Counted from the first letter of the stretch, positions 6,773 through 13,627 are shown. The stretch is DNA of 27,836 nucleotides from Candidatus Uhrbacteria bacterium (GCA_003518105.1 DOZH01000003.1:69110-96945); one strand, 5' to 3'. Program-made: numbers and translations. The notes: generated by a model from the letters alone, not told the origin.

Positions 6773-7456
6773 CTAGGACTTCGGTTGGTCTTTCCGGATC
6801 ACCAAGAAGGTGATCGCGTTGCCGATGTCGTTCCAGTGCCCCCCGCGGATCCTAACCACGGAGAGGTTGCGCCTCTTCGACGAGCCATGTCTGGCATCCA
6901 GACAGAGAAAGTGGTCGTACCCACGCTCATCGCGCCACGGGCTTCCGCCGACGATCGGGCCGGAGAGTCGGAAGTCGCCGTACGCCTTGCCGACGGCGAA
7001 GACCGTAGCGTTGTCCGCGAGCTCGTAGCCCAGCCGGTCGATCTCTTGCATGGTTCGGTCGAAACGCATGTTGCGCGCCAGACAGACAGTGAAGACCTCG
7101 GGCTCGCAAATGAACACCGTGCGATCTTCCCGAGTATCAAGCGGGTAGCGCCCCGCAGTCACACATTGATTGATTTGGTCGTAACCAACCTCAATCACTT
7201 CCTGGTCGAACGTCGAGGTGTAGTCGACCCGCAGTTTTCCCAAATTGTGGACGATCGGCTCAGGGAGGTGCTCCCTGCTCGCGTCGATGATGAGTCTCGC
7301 GATGTAATCGAGACTGTACCTATTCTGGGCCAGGGCGGACAGATCGTGATCTGACCCTCCTGCGTTGTGGACCGCCTGGATGAGCGTGCGGGCGAAGTTC
7401 ATCCGAGCGCGAATCGACCAGATGAAATTCCTGATGGCGTAGTAGATCTTGCGCAT
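6773..7456 (-). CDS. Unknown GC-rich accessory protein
   Basis: A 227-aa protein with no family that I recognise. The N-terminus is basic and aromatic (MRKIYYAIRNFIWSIRARMN) and could be amphipathic. The rest is mixed alpha/beta with motifs such as DREDRTVFICEPEVF-like strands and GGSPWRDERGYDHFLCLD. AGGAG lies 7 nt before the ATG. It has its own promoter (7541-7569) and terminator (6699-6724), so it is a stand-alone unit. Its promoter and early leader resemble those of the lipoprotein gene at 10464, linking it to the cassette-like genes at 8471-15116 despite the opposite strand. Confidence 0.75.
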   Translation of the reverse strand: MRKIYYAIRNFIWSIRARMNFARTLIQAVHNAGGSDHDLSALAQNRYSLDYIARLIIDASREHLPEPIVHNLGKLRVDYTSTFDQEVIEVGYDQINQCVTAGRYPLDTREDRTVFICEPEVFTVCLARNMRFDRTMQEIDRLGYELADNATVFAVGKAYGDFRLSGPIVGGSPWRDERGYDHFLCLDARHGSSKRRNLSVVRIRGGHWNDIGNAITFLVIRKDQPKS

Positions 7457-7540
7457 GCGAGACTCCTGAACGGCTTGTGCCGTTAGTTTGGGTGAACGAG
7501 GTGAAGGAACGGACGAAAGTTGCCCTTTTCAGGACCGCGA

Positions 7541-7569
7541 AGAATAGCGCAAAAATCACCTTCTGTCAA
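7541..7569 (-). promoter_or_regulatory. Promoter of the 6773-7456 gene
   Basis: On the minus strand TTGACA (7564-7569), a 17-bp spacer and TATTCT (7541-7546). The spacer start (GAAGGTGATTTTT) and the leader after it (CGCGGTCCTG) closely resemble the promoter at 10378-10406 (AAAGGTCATTTTT, CTCGGTCCTG). Both form one promoter family. Confidence 0.85.
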
Positions 7570-7574
7570 TCAAT

Positions 7575-7600
7575 TATCCCGCGGCGGAGACTGCGGGATA
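7575..7600. terminator. Hairpin in the 7457-7759 intergenic stretch
   Basis: TATCCCGC (7575-7582) pairs with GCGGGATA (7593-7600). No T-run follows on either strand. The surrounding 303-base gap otherwise holds the minus-strand promoter and leader, and no convincing gene; a 24-codon frame near 7640 lacks support. Confidence 0.4.
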
Positions 7601-7695
7601 TATCAGAGGAGACGCAATTTGAGTGGAGTGAGCAATGATATGTATGTGATTCTCGCTAGCTCCACCATCCCCAAAATACGGCCCGGGACCAACCT

Positions 7696-7727
7696 ACACC
7701 CTCGCATTTCGTGAGGGTGTTTGGTTT
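7696..7727 (+). terminator. Terminator-like hairpin, copy 1 (before the methyltransferase gene)
   Basis: ACACCCTCGC (7696-7705) pairs with GTGAGGGTGT (7711-7720), followed by TTGGTTT. Nearly the same sequence occurs at 8429-8460, after the next gene. No gene ends just upstream, so what it terminates is unclear. Confidence 0.65.
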
Positions 7728-7759
7728 AAAAAATATCGTGTACCATAAAGCCAATCTTA

Positions 7760-8398
7760 ATGCAGTCAAATAATTCTTTTATGAGCCTCTACTCACGTTT
7801 CATCTTGCCAAAGATTCTCGACAAGTCGATGTCAGACCCTGCTCTAAAATCAATTCGCAGAAACCTTCTCGCCAATGCTGCTGGCAATATTTTAGAAATC
7901 GGCTTCGGCAGTGGCGTCAACCTACCTGAATATCCAGCCTCCACCAAAGAAATAACTGCCGTCGACACCAATCCTGGCTTTGCCAAATTAATCAACAAAC
8001 AATTCGCGTCTTCATCAATCAAAGTCAATCACGTTGTCGCCTCCATGGAGAACCTCCCCTTTCCTGACGCCACCTTCGATACTGTAATTAGTACCTGGAC
8101 GCTTTGCAGTGTCACCGACGTCGACCAAGCACTCGAAGAAATTAAGCGCGTGCTAAAACCAGAAGGCAAATTTCTTTTTATTGAACATGGCCTCAACAAT
8201 AACAAACGCACAGCTTGGTTACAAAATGCGACCAATTGGTTTTCTAAACTACGCTACGGCGGCTGCAACCTGAATCGCCAAATACCTGCCATCTTAAAAC
8301 GCCATGATCTAGCCATTAACGAATATCGCGAGTTCGATATTGCTCAAAAAGAACTTCTCACCCGCCACACCTACCAAGGCATCGCTCATAAAATATAA
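7760..8398 (+). CDS. Class I SAM-dependent methyltransferase (UbiE/METTL7-like)
   Basis: A 212-aa protein. Motif I is ILEIGFGSG at residues 44-52. The acidic residue at the end of strand 2 is in ITAVDTN, motif II is FDTVISTWTLCSVTD, and motif III is LKPEGKFLFIEHG, followed by the aromatic/Cys-rich C-terminal part (LRYGGCNLNRQI) seen in METTL7/phospholipid methyltransferase-like proteins. The target may be a lipid or small molecule, but is not determined. M8 is an alternative start. No strong ribosome site was seen. The gene is flanked by two copies of one terminator-like hairpin and looks monocistronic. Confidence 0.88.
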   Translation: MQSNNSFMSLYSRFILPKILDKSMSDPALKSIRRNLLANAAGNILEIGFGSGVNLPEYPASTKEITAVDTNPGFAKLINKQFASSSIKVNHVVASMENLPFPDATFDTVISTWTLCSVTDVDQALEEIKRVLKPEGKFLFIEHGLNNNKRTAWLQNATNWFSKLRYGGCNLNRQIPAILKRHDLAINEYREFDIAQKELLTRHTYQGIAHKI

Positions 8399-8428
8399 CT
8401 CCCCGAGCCTAACCTCACTGCCCGACCC

Positions 8429-8460
8429 ACACCCTCACACCTCGTGAGGGTGTTTGGTTT
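8429..8460 (+). terminator. Intrinsic terminator of the methyltransferase gene, copy 2
   Basis: ACACCCTCAC (8429-8438) pairs perfectly with GTGAGGGTGT (8444-8453), followed by TTGGTTT. The right arm and tail are identical to those at 7711-7727. Confidence 0.85.
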
Positions 8461-8470
8461 AACTAATTTT

Positions 8471-8499
8471 TTGCATCCAAGTCCCACCTCTGCTACAGT
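8471..8499 (+). promoter_or_regulatory. Promoter of the 60-aa basic protein gene
   Basis: TTGCAT (8471-8476), a 17-bp spacer ending in TGC, and TACAGT (8494-8499). A Shine-Dalgarno AAAGGAG follows before the ATG at 8523. Confidence 0.75.
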
Positions 8500-8522
8500 C
8501 TAGCCGCTCAAAGGAGAGCTTC

Positions 8523-8705
8523 ATGACCAAGAATGATCCCGGTGCCGACCCCTTTCACTGCACAGCCAAACGCAACAGAAAAACCGGAACATGGCGACAT
8601 CCTGCCGACTTTAAACGCAGGCTGCGAAAGTTGGCAAAAAAGACTCGTACCGGGCGCAAGAACCATCACAATCCTCGCCGCATCAAGAACGGCTGGCACT
8701 GCTGA
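8523..8705 (+). CDS. Small basic protein of unknown function (60 aa)
   Basis: A 60-aa protein with many Arg/Lys residues (for example RRLRKLAKKTRTGRK) and several His, ending in a C-terminal Cys. It has no signal peptide and no recognised family. The charge suggests nucleic-acid or membrane-surface binding, which is inference only. The reading frame is chosen over an overlapping 68-codon frame at 8533 because AAAGGAG sits 7-8 nt before this ATG and the promoter at 8471-8499 and terminator at 8772-8805 frame it. It is the first unit of the array of small genes that runs to 15116. Confidence 0.6.
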   Translation: MTKNDPGADPFHCTAKRNRKTGTWRHPADFKRRLRKLAKKTRTGRKNHHNPRRIKNGWHC

Positions 8706-8771
8706 GCCCGCCGCCACCTCGTCTTCAAGCCCGCGGTGACAGTCCGACTATCTACTGCTGGGCCTCCCGGA

Positions 8772-8805
8772 AGTCTCGTTCGCGCGAGACTCCCGCTTCT
8801 TTTTT
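8772..8805 (+). terminator. Intrinsic terminator of the 60-aa gene
   Basis: AGTCTCG (8772-8778) pairs with CGAGACT (8785-8791), followed by CTTCTTTTTT. Confidence 0.8.
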
Positions 8806-8826
8806 CGGCTATACATAGGTCAGAAG

Positions 8827-8855
8827 TTGACCAAAACGGCCGTATCTGCTACCTT
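8827..8855 (+). promoter_or_regulatory. Cassette promoter, family 1 copy a
   Basis: TTGACC (8827-8832), a 17-bp spacer ending TGC, and TACCTT (8850-8855). About 58 bp from here, through promoter and early leader, are nearly identical to 9551-9608. Confidence 0.85.
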
Positions 8856-8902
8856 TCTCGCCTGGTTTCACCCCGGCGTGCCAGCGCCAACAAGGAAGCA
8901 CA

Positions 8903-9427
8903 ATGCTCCTCACCATCACGATCCTAGCCGCTTGCGGCCTGTCCAACCCTTCCACCCCCGTCGAGGTCGCTCCCGTCGTCGTCGCCCCGCCCGCTCCGTG
9001 GCAGGACGCCTACCAGCCTGGCAGCCTGATCGAGATCACTCCGGCCAACGTCCAGGACATCTGGGAAAAGACCCGCTGGAACTGGTCGGTCGGCGAATGG
9101 TGGGCCGTCCCCGAGGTGCCGAACGAGCGCCCAGCCGACTTCACCACCGCCATGCAGGGCCTGCTCGTCCTGAACAAGTGCCTCTGCGGCGGCGGCGAAA
9201 TCATCGGCCCCGCCAAGGACCCGCCCGAGCCCGAAGCCGACGAGCGCGGAGTCGTCCTCTACGATCCCGAGTGGCTCGACGTCCGAGCAGGTGGTTGTCT
9301 GGAGTTCAGCCAGCACGACGGCAAGTGGTGGCGCGGACTCACCAAGGTCAGAATGGCTCTGACGACCGACAACGAGGTGAACCGCGAGTTCTACGAGACC
9401 CCCACCTGCTACACCTCGGCCGAGTAA
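8903..9427 (+). CDS. Predicted lipoprotein A (paralogue of 9632 gene)
   Basis: A 174-aa predicted secreted lipoprotein. The signal peptide is very short: MLLTITILAAC, with lipobox LAAC and the acylated Cys at 11. A Pro/Val-rich linker (PVEVAPVVVAPPAP) leads to a domain with WQDAYQPGSLIEITPANVQDIW, W-rich segments and paired cysteines (KCLC, GGCLEF, PTCY), suggesting disulphides in an exported domain. No known family was recognised. AAGGA lies 6 nt before the ATG. The protein shares its layout and many residues with the next gene product, so the two are tandem duplicates. It is monocistronic, with its own promoter and double hairpin terminator. Confidence 0.8.
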   Translation: MLLTITILAACGLSNPSTPVEVAPVVVAPPAPWQDAYQPGSLIEITPANVQDIWEKTRWNWSVGEWWAVPEVPNERPADFTTAMQGLLVLNKCLCGGGEIIGPAKDPPEPEADERGVVLYDPEWLDVRAGGCLEFSQHDGKWWRGLTKVRMALTTDNEVNREFYETPTCYTSAE

Positions 9428-9437
9428 GCCACGTCTG

Positions 9438-9548
9438 CCCCAGCAGTGAGAGCTCATTCTCTACTGCCGGGGTGCACCCGCACAGCAGCAACTCTCGTCC
9501 CTCCCCAGGGTCGACGGAAGCTGCTCGTGTCGGGTGCTTCTGTTTTTA
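9438..9548 (+). terminator. Hairpin pair with conserved cassette terminator, copy 1
   Basis: First hairpin: CCCCAGCAGT with ACTGCCGGGG (9438-9472). Second hairpin: GCACCCGCACAGCAGC (from 9474) with GCTGCTCGTGTCGGGTGC (9520-9537), then TTCTGTTTTT. The second hairpin recurs at 10270, 12577, 13496 and 14256. Confidence 0.9.
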
Positions 9549-9550
9549 TA

Positions 9551-9579
9551 TTGACCAAAACGGCCGTATCTGCTACCTT
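9551..9579 (+). promoter_or_regulatory. Cassette promoter, family 1 copy b
   Basis: TTGACC (9551-9556), a 17-bp spacer and TACCTT (9574-9579), nearly identical to 8827-8855 and continuing into a matching C-rich leader. Confidence 0.85.
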
Positions 9580-9631
9580 TCTCGCCTGGTTTCACCCCGG
9601 CGTCCCAGCGCTAACACCACCAAGAGCCAAC

Positions 9632-10231
9632 ATGACCCTCATGTTCCTCACCCTCCTAGCCGCTTGCGGCCTGTTCAACAATGCAACCCCCGTCGTCGAG
9701 GTCACCCCCGTCGTCGTCGCCCCAGATGCCTGGAAAAAAGACTACGTCCCGGGCAGCCTCGTGGCCATCACGCCGAGCAACTTCAAGGACGTCTGGAAAA
9801 CGGTTCGCCACGACGGTCGGTCCAATTCCGACTGGGTCAAGCCCAACATCCCCATGGACTGCCCAGACGACTTCACCATGGCCATCAACTACATGGTCGA
9901 GTTGGGGGATTGTTTCTGCTACCGCCGCATGACGCAGGAGCAGAGCGCCAACCCGCCCATCGAGGCCGACGCCTGGGAAGACGGTTCCGCCCGCCACAAC
10001 AACACCTACTGGGTCGACGTGGCTTCCTCGGACTGCGTGGCCATCAGCGAACACCCCTCCACGGACCCGAACGATCTCTCCACCCACTGGTGGAAGGGCG
10101 TCAAGGTCCCGAGCGTCTACCCCGTCAACGGCGAAGACGAGTACAACCAGGAGGTCTACAGTCAACCCGTCTGTCCCTCCGTCGATGCCACCATCGCGGT
10201 CGGCGACAACGACCAGGGCTCCGGCCAGTAG
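9632..10231 (+). CDS. Predicted lipoprotein B (paralogue of 8903 gene)
   Basis: A 199-aa protein with signal MTLMFLTLLAAC, lipobox LAAC and Cys 12. The linker PVVEVTPVVVAP and the following WKKDYVPGSLVAITPSNFKDVWK align well with lipoprotein A. Later parts share PDDFTMAINYM and the CFC pair, while the C-terminus is longer and acidic (DNDQGSGQ). The fold and function are unknown; a cell-surface role is inferred from the lipobox. The ATG at 9632 is chosen over an upstream in-frame start because the upstream part runs through the previous terminator and this promoter. Only a weak AAGAG precedes it. Confidence 0.8.
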   Translation: MTLMFLTLLAACGLFNNATPVVEVTPVVVAPDAWKKDYVPGSLVAITPSNFKDVWKTVRHDGRSNSDWVKPNIPMDCPDDFTMAINYMVELGDCFCYRRMTQEQSANPPIEADAWEDGSARHNNTYWVDVASSDCVAISEHPSTDPNDLSTHWWKGVKVPSVYPVNGEDEYNQEVYSQPVCPSVDATIAVGDNDQGSGQ

Positions 10232-10239
10232 GCGCCCCA

Positions 10240-10345
10240 CCCCATTCGGAGTTCTCTCCGCTGGGGTCTGCACCCGCACGACAGCAACCAACGATTCTCT
10301 ACAGAAATCGACGGAAGCTGCTCGTGTCGGGTGCTTCTGTTTTTA
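10240..10345 (+). terminator. Hairpin pair with conserved cassette terminator, copy 2
   Basis: First hairpin: CCCCA/CGGAG with CTCCG/TGGGG (10240-10266). Second hairpin: left arm from 10270, right arm GCTGCTCGTGTCGGGTGC (10317-10334), then TTCTGTTTTT. Confidence 0.9.
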
Positions 10346-10377
10346 CCTAATATTAGCCATTTTCATTCTTATACACA

Positions 10378-10406
10378 TTGACAAAAGGTCATTTTTATGG
10401 TATATT
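10378..10406 (+). promoter_or_regulatory. Cassette promoter, family 2 copy a
   Basis: Consensus TTGACA (10378-10383), exactly 17 bp, then TATATT (10401-10406). The stretch from the spacer into the leader (TATATTCCTCGGTCCTGGAC) matches 13651 onwards and, on the other strand, 7541-7569. Confidence 0.9.
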
Positions 10407-10463
10407 CCTCGGTCCTGGACACCCCGTCCTCGACCCCTCCAACCCCCAGCAAACGAGCCATCA

Positions 10464-11174
10464 ATGCGTTTCATTTCCTTCCTCCTCCCCGTCCTCGCCC
10501 TCGCCTGCCGTCTGCCCTCCGAGTCCAAGTCCGACACCGACGTCGGTCACGACCTGGACAACGACAGCGCGGGTCAGGTTGACACCGGCGACACCGCTGG
10601 CAACGAGACTGGCGACACCAACCAGGACTCGGCCACGGACACCGCCGAGCCGACCTGCACGTTCGAGCTGGTCGCGTCGGGCAACGGTCGGATCGAGGTC
10701 AGCAACGAGCTGCAGTTCTCGCTCGCAGCGTCTCCGTCTGACTCCGTCTACAACGGCCTCCAGGAAGTGTTCCGCTTCAACGTCACCTCGCTCCACCCAG
10801 AGTGCGGAGCCGTGGCGGCCGACACCGCGAGCCTGGAGATCGACGCGAGCGACAAGGACGGCGGCGAGAACCACTGGGTCAACGGCGACCAGATCGAAAT
10901 GATCGACCTCACCGACGACCCGACAACGGCCGTCATGTCCGGAATCACGGAGATGAATAGCGGTGGGGACATCTACGGTCCTCTCTCCGGCATCCTGAAC
11001 ATTCCGGCCGGCGAGACTCACACGTTCGCCGTGTTCATGGACACGTCCGGCGCTTCAAACGATGACGCGCTGCGGCTGACGCTCCGCCGCTACATGCACA
11101 TCATCGACACGCCCGAGAGCGCTGCCGCGGTCATGATGAACGACGACCTCGAAGGCAGCACGCTCACCTTCTAG
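10464..11174 (+). CDS. Predicted lipoprotein with acidic Asp/Thr linker
   Basis: A 236-aa protein. Signal peptide MRFISFLLPVLALAC with lipobox ALAC and Cys 15. Residues about 20-68 form an Asp/Thr/Gly/Asn-rich linker (repeated DTGDTA, ETGDT) of the kind that spaces lipoprotein domains from the membrane. The C-terminal domain looks beta-rich (CTFELVASGNGRIEVSN, then LNIPAGETHTFAVFMD). Its order of strands and the two Cys (TCTFE, HPECG) suggest an extracellular beta-sandwich. No named family is recognised. The start at 10464 is set by the signal peptide and AACGAG 6-7 nt upstream. It does not resemble lipoproteins A and B beyond the lipobox. Confidence 0.8.
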   Translation: MRFISFLLPVLALACRLPSESKSDTDVGHDLDNDSAGQVDTGDTAGNETGDTNQDSATDTAEPTCTFELVASGNGRIEVSNELQFSLAASPSDSVYNGLQEVFRFNVTSLHPECGAVAADTASLEIDASDKDGGENHWVNGDQIEMIDLTDDPTTAVMSGITEMNSGGDIYGPLSGILNIPAGETHTFAVFMDTSGASNDDALRLTLRRYMHIIDTPESAAAVMMNDDLEGSTLTF

Positions 11175-11234
11175 TCCACATCACCGCTCCTTCGACACCT
11201 TCGCCTACGAGTTCTGAGACTCGCAGGCCAACAC

Positions 11235-11287
11235 GGCCAGTATCGTTTCGCTCCGGGAACTCCCGCCAGCGTCACCGATACTGGGCC
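11235..11287 (+). terminator. Long hairpin after the 10464 lipoprotein gene
   Basis: GGCCAGTATCG (11235-11245) pairs with CGATACTGGGCC (11276-11287), and an inner stem (CGCT/AGCG, CGGGA/TCCCG) extends it. The tail is CTTCC rather than a pure T-run, so termination is likely but not certain. The following GGGCCCTTCC recurs at 11937-11946 after a similar hairpin. Confidence 0.6.
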
Positions 11288-11379
11288 CTTCCGCCCCGAT
11301 AATCCCTCGTAGATTGTCGACGCAGACGGGCAAGCACATCCAGTTCTTGTCACCCTTCACCCCCGTCAACGAGCTTCCC
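11283..11379 (+). promoter_or_regulatory. Conserved leader/promoter region, family 3 copy a
   Basis: Shared with 11937-12042: GGGCCCTTCC, then GGGCAAGC...CTTG as a short hairpin (11328-11351), then GTCAACGAG just before the start codon. No convincing -35/-10 pair was found. Confidence 0.5.
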
Positions 11380-11895
11380 ATGACCGCCACCGCCCCCTCC
11401 CTCTACCCCGTCGTCCGCGCCTACTTCATGATCACCCTCATGAGCCTAGGCCTCGTCCTCGTCCCGCTCTACTTCTGGCAGCGCTCGGACATGACGACCG
11501 AAGTGTGGGTCTACCTCAGCCTCGGCTTGGCCGCCGGTGCTCTCACCTTCCCGAGGCTGATCTTGACGATCGGGACAACCAGGCACAACTACTTCCTGGA
11601 AAGGATCGACCACCTCTACGATGGTCAGCCAGCGACAATCAGGTTGGCCGCCTTCCTCGACGCCTACTACCAGGCCAAGCGGCGTCCCACGTCATTCACC
11701 TTCGCCGACTGCTTTCTCTGGGTCAACAAGAGCAAGCTCATCGCCGACGTGGACTACTACCTCAACGCCCTCGATGAACTCGAGCAGTCGGGCAGTGTCG
11801 TAGTCGACCGTCCCGCCGACGGCAACCTCGTCATCACGTTGACCAAGCAGTTCCACCGTCGGTTGCGCCTTGCCCGACAGGCCACCCGTCAGTAG
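11380..11895 (+). CDS. Two-pass membrane protein with C-terminal winged-helix-like domain (copy D)
   Basis: A 171-aa protein. Two membrane spans (about residues 15-37, AYFMITLMSLGLVLVPLYFW, and 45-65) lie at the N-terminus. A soluble C-terminal domain follows with FLDAYYQAKRRPTSFTFADC and ends in LEQSGSVVVDRPADGNLVITLT, which reads like the wing of a winged-helix domain. The same layout occurs in the genes at 12043 and 13714. The function is unknown; a membrane-bound regulator or adaptor is a guess. AACGAG lies before the ATG at 11380; an upstream in-frame start at 11314 would put conserved leader sequence into the protein. Confidence 0.75.
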   Translation: MTATAPSLYPVVRAYFMITLMSLGLVLVPLYFWQRSDMTTEVWVYLSLGLAAGALTFPRLILTIGTTRHNYFLERIDHLYDGQPATIRLAAFLDAYYQAKRRPTSFTFADCFLWVNKSKLIADVDYYLNALDELEQSGSVVVDRPADGNLVITLTKQFHRRLRLARQATRQ

Positions 11896-11913
11896 CTCGT
11901 CCTCGGCTACTAC

Positions 11914-11939
11914 TCCCCCGTCGCACTATTCGACAGGGG
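11914..11939 (+). terminator. Hairpin between copies D and E
   Basis: CCCCGTCG and CGACAGGGG can pair around CACTATT. It is followed by the same GGGCCCTTCC as after 11287, so both boundaries share one design. There is no T-run. Confidence 0.45.
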
Positions 11940-12042
11940 CCCTTCCTTGCCTACGACCCCCAACAAAACAGGGCTCGTCAGCAGCGAAGGGCAAGCGCAT
12001 TTCAGTGCTTGCCAAACATCCACCCTTGTCAACGAGATCATC
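11937..12042 (+). promoter_or_regulatory. Conserved leader/promoter region, family 3 copy b
   Basis: Contains GGGCCCTTCC (11937-11946), a perfect hairpin GGCAAGC (11990-11996)/GCTTGCC (12007-12013), and CTTGTCAACGAG before the ATG. It aligns with 11283-11379. Confidence 0.5.
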
Positions 12043-12564
12043 ATGCGCACCTTTGCATCTACCCCCGGTTCCGCTCGCCGCCGCTTCATCGGCTCGCTGG
12101 TCGTCACACTCGGTACCTGGGCTGTCCTACTGTTCAGCGGGTGGACCACAGTACCGTTCTTCCTCAATGAGGAGCGGACCAGTGCCGTGGCTTGGATCAT
12201 GTTCGGCCTCATCTGGCTGACAATCCTGTTCGGCGCTGTCGTCTTCACCATGTCGACCAGGGACAACTGGCGCGACTACCAACGAGTCCAGTTAGTGAAG
12301 AAACACGTCGGTGGCAGTAGCGACATCATGAGCGCTTACCTGAGCAGCTACCACGCCATCCACAACCAACCCGCCACCTTCTGGTTCAGCCATTTTCACC
12401 ACTGGCTCGACGACCAAGAGTCGAACCTGGACAGTGGTGACGCCTTGGATGCCGTGCATCAGCTCGAGGAGTCGGGCGACCTCGCGATCGAGCGACCGTC
12501 AACCGGGGGTCTGTTGCTCGCACTGACTCCCAAGTTCTTGCAGGCCCACCGCCTCCAGGCCTAG
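12043..12564 (+). CDS. Two-pass membrane protein with C-terminal winged-helix-like domain (copy E)
   Basis: A 173-aa protein with a basic N-terminus (SARRRF), two membrane spans (about residues 17-38 and 46-68) and a soluble C-terminal domain. The soluble part follows the same pattern as copy D (YLSSYHAIHNQPATFWFSHF, then LEESGDLAIERPSTGGLLLALT) but is much more diverged than D and G are from each other. The ATG at 12043 is preferred to one at 11947 because AACGAG lies 6-7 nt upstream and the leader is conserved with copy D. Its terminator is of the shared cassette type. Confidence 0.75.
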   Translation: MRTFASTPGSARRRFIGSLVVTLGTWAVLLFSGWTTVPFFLNEERTSAVAWIMFGLIWLTILFGAVVFTMSTRDNWRDYQRVQLVKKHVGGSSDIMSAYLSSYHAIHNQPATFWFSHFHHWLDDQESNLDSGDALDAVHQLEESGDLAIERPSTGGLLLALTPKFLQAHRLQA

Positions 12565-12576
12565 CCAGCCTCTCGT

Positions 12577-12650
12577 GCACCCGCACCTGCAGCAACCTCT
12601 TCCCTCCTCAGGGTCGACGGAAACTGCTCGTGTCGGGTGCTTCTGTTTTT
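12577..12650 (+). terminator. Conserved cassette terminator, copy 3
   Basis: Left arm GCACCCGCAC from 12577, right arm CTGCTCGTGTCGGGTGC ending at 12640, then TTCTGTTTTT. One base in the conserved GACGGAAGCTGC is changed (GACGGAAACTGC). Confidence 0.9.
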
Positions 12651-12718
12651 CAATACTTTTCGCCACTAGCTATTAAAACAAAAAAGTAAGATAATACTTC
12701 TACAATAATTTTTTTCTT

Positions 12719-13096
12719 ATGACCTCAGCTCAAAAAGTAGAATGGTTACTACGCGTGGGAGTCGCCGGCGAATTCATCGGCCACGGTTTACTCGCCATCC
12801 AAGGTAAAAAGGATTGGGTCACTTGGATCAGTCAAATGATCAACGTCGACGTAACAACAGCCACCTCACTACTCCTCATCATCGGCTTATTCGACGTCGT
12901 CATGGCCATCATCGTGCTCGTCCGACCAGTTCGCCCCCTCCTCCTCTGGATGGCTTTCTGGGGTTTCTGGACAGCTCTCGTCCGCCCACTTGTTGGTCTC
13001 AGCTGGCTCGACTTCATTGAACGCGCCGCTAACTGGGCCGCTCCTCTCGCCCTCTTCTATTATTATCAGATGGAAAAGAAAGGCAAAACAAAATAA
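12719..13096 (+). CDS. Small DoxX-like integral membrane protein
   Basis: A 125-aa protein with about four hydrophobic segments, LLRVGVAGEFIGHGLLAIQG at the N-terminus, then LLLIIGLFDVVMAIIVLV, LLLWMAFWGFWTALVRPLVG and WAAPLALFYYYQM. The spacing, the FIGHG motif and the short length resemble DoxX-like membrane proteins, whose role is mostly unknown, with some linked to thiol or quinone chemistry. It is less GC-rich at its upstream region, which is an A/T-rich stretch with TACAAT or GATAAT as possible -10 boxes. It lacks a clear Shine-Dalgarno and ends in a different terminator from its neighbours, so it may be a core gene around which the array grew. Confidence 0.65.
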   Translation: MTSAQKVEWLLRVGVAGEFIGHGLLAIQGKKDWVTWISQMINVDVTTATSLLLIIGLFDVVMAIIVLVRPVRPLLLWMAFWGFWTALVRPLVGLSWLDFIERAANWAAPLALFYYYQMEKKGKTK

Positions 13097-13110
13097 TCAT
13101 TACTCAAATA

Positions 13111-13142
13111 AGACGCTCAGCTTCACGGCTGGGCGTCTTTTA
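13111..13142 (+). terminator. Intrinsic terminator of the DoxX-like gene
   Basis: AGACGCTCAGC (13111-13121) pairs with GCTGGGCGTCT (13128-13138), followed by TTTT. The next promoter begins 2 nt later. Confidence 0.9.
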
Positions 13143-13143
13143 A

Positions 13144-13172
13144 TTGCTAAAAACTGGCATTTCTGGCACATT
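13144..13172 (+). promoter_or_regulatory. Cassette promoter, family 4 copy a
   Basis: TTGCTA (13144-13149), a 17-bp spacer and CACATT (13167-13172). It is identical to 14333-14361, which drives an unrelated gene. The -10 is weak. Confidence 0.65.
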
Positions 13173-13223
13173 ACCCCCGTCAGCATCAGCCAAGCTCAAC
13201 CCAACAACCCGCTCGGAGACACC

Positions 13224-13490
13224 ATGCCCCGCCTTTCTGAATACCGCCGCACTCTCATCAAAGCTGTCATCTTCACCGTAGCCTCCCTCATCTTCTGGTC
13301 AGGTTTCAGCTACATGCTCTTCACACTTCTACAGGAATTCAAAGACGTTGCCGGTGTGTGGGTTTGTGTAGCAATCTTCAGCGATGTCATCATCCTGATC
13401 GGTGCCATCAAGACCACCCAGGAATCAGCTTACTCCTGGAGTAGGTTCAAGCACCAACGCTACATGAAGTCACTCACGACCAAGCCCTAG
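13224..13490 (+). CDS. Small two-pass membrane protein (88 aa)
   Basis: An 88-aa protein with two hydrophobic segments (about residues 13-37, AVIFTVASLIFWSGFSYMLF, and 44-62, VWVCVAIFSDVIILIGAI) and basic ends (MPRLSEYRRTLIK; FKHQRYMK). The layout matches the membrane part of copies D, E and G without their C-terminal domain, so it may be a truncated relative, though sequence similarity is weak. GGAG lies 7 nt before the ATG at 13224. Upstream in-frame starts fall inside the DoxX-like gene and are rejected. Confidence 0.7.
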   Translation: MPRLSEYRRTLIKAVIFTVASLIFWSGFSYMLFTLLQEFKDVAGVWVCVAIFSDVIILIGAIKTTQESAYSWSRFKHQRYMKSLTTKP

Positions 13491-13495
13491 CTCGT

Positions 13496-13571
13496 GCACC
13501 CGCACCTGCAGCCAACCACGACTCTCTCCGGAGGTCAACGGAAGCTGCTCGTGTCGGGTGCTTCTGTTTTT
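13496..13571 (+). terminator. Conserved cassette terminator, copy 4
   Basis: Left arm GCACCCGCAC from 13496, right arm GCTGCTCGTGTCGGGTGC ending at 13561, then TTCTGTTTTT. Confidence 0.9.
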
Positions 13572-13627
13572 ACTTAATATTGGCCAAAGCTCAACTCTAG
13601 TCGCAAATTTTCCCCATTCAACCAAGC

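Noticed and set aside
6749..7354. A 201-codon plus-strand frame opposite the unknown gene at 6773-7456
   Set aside because: The minus-strand gene has a consensus promoter, AGGAG site and terminator; the plus-strand frame has none.
8827..10350. A 507-codon open frame on the plus strand across two lipoprotein genes and their terminators
   Set aside because: It runs through two terminators and two promoters, has an Arg/Pro-rich translation typical of an off-frame reading of GC-rich DNA, and overlaps two genes with clear lipoboxes.
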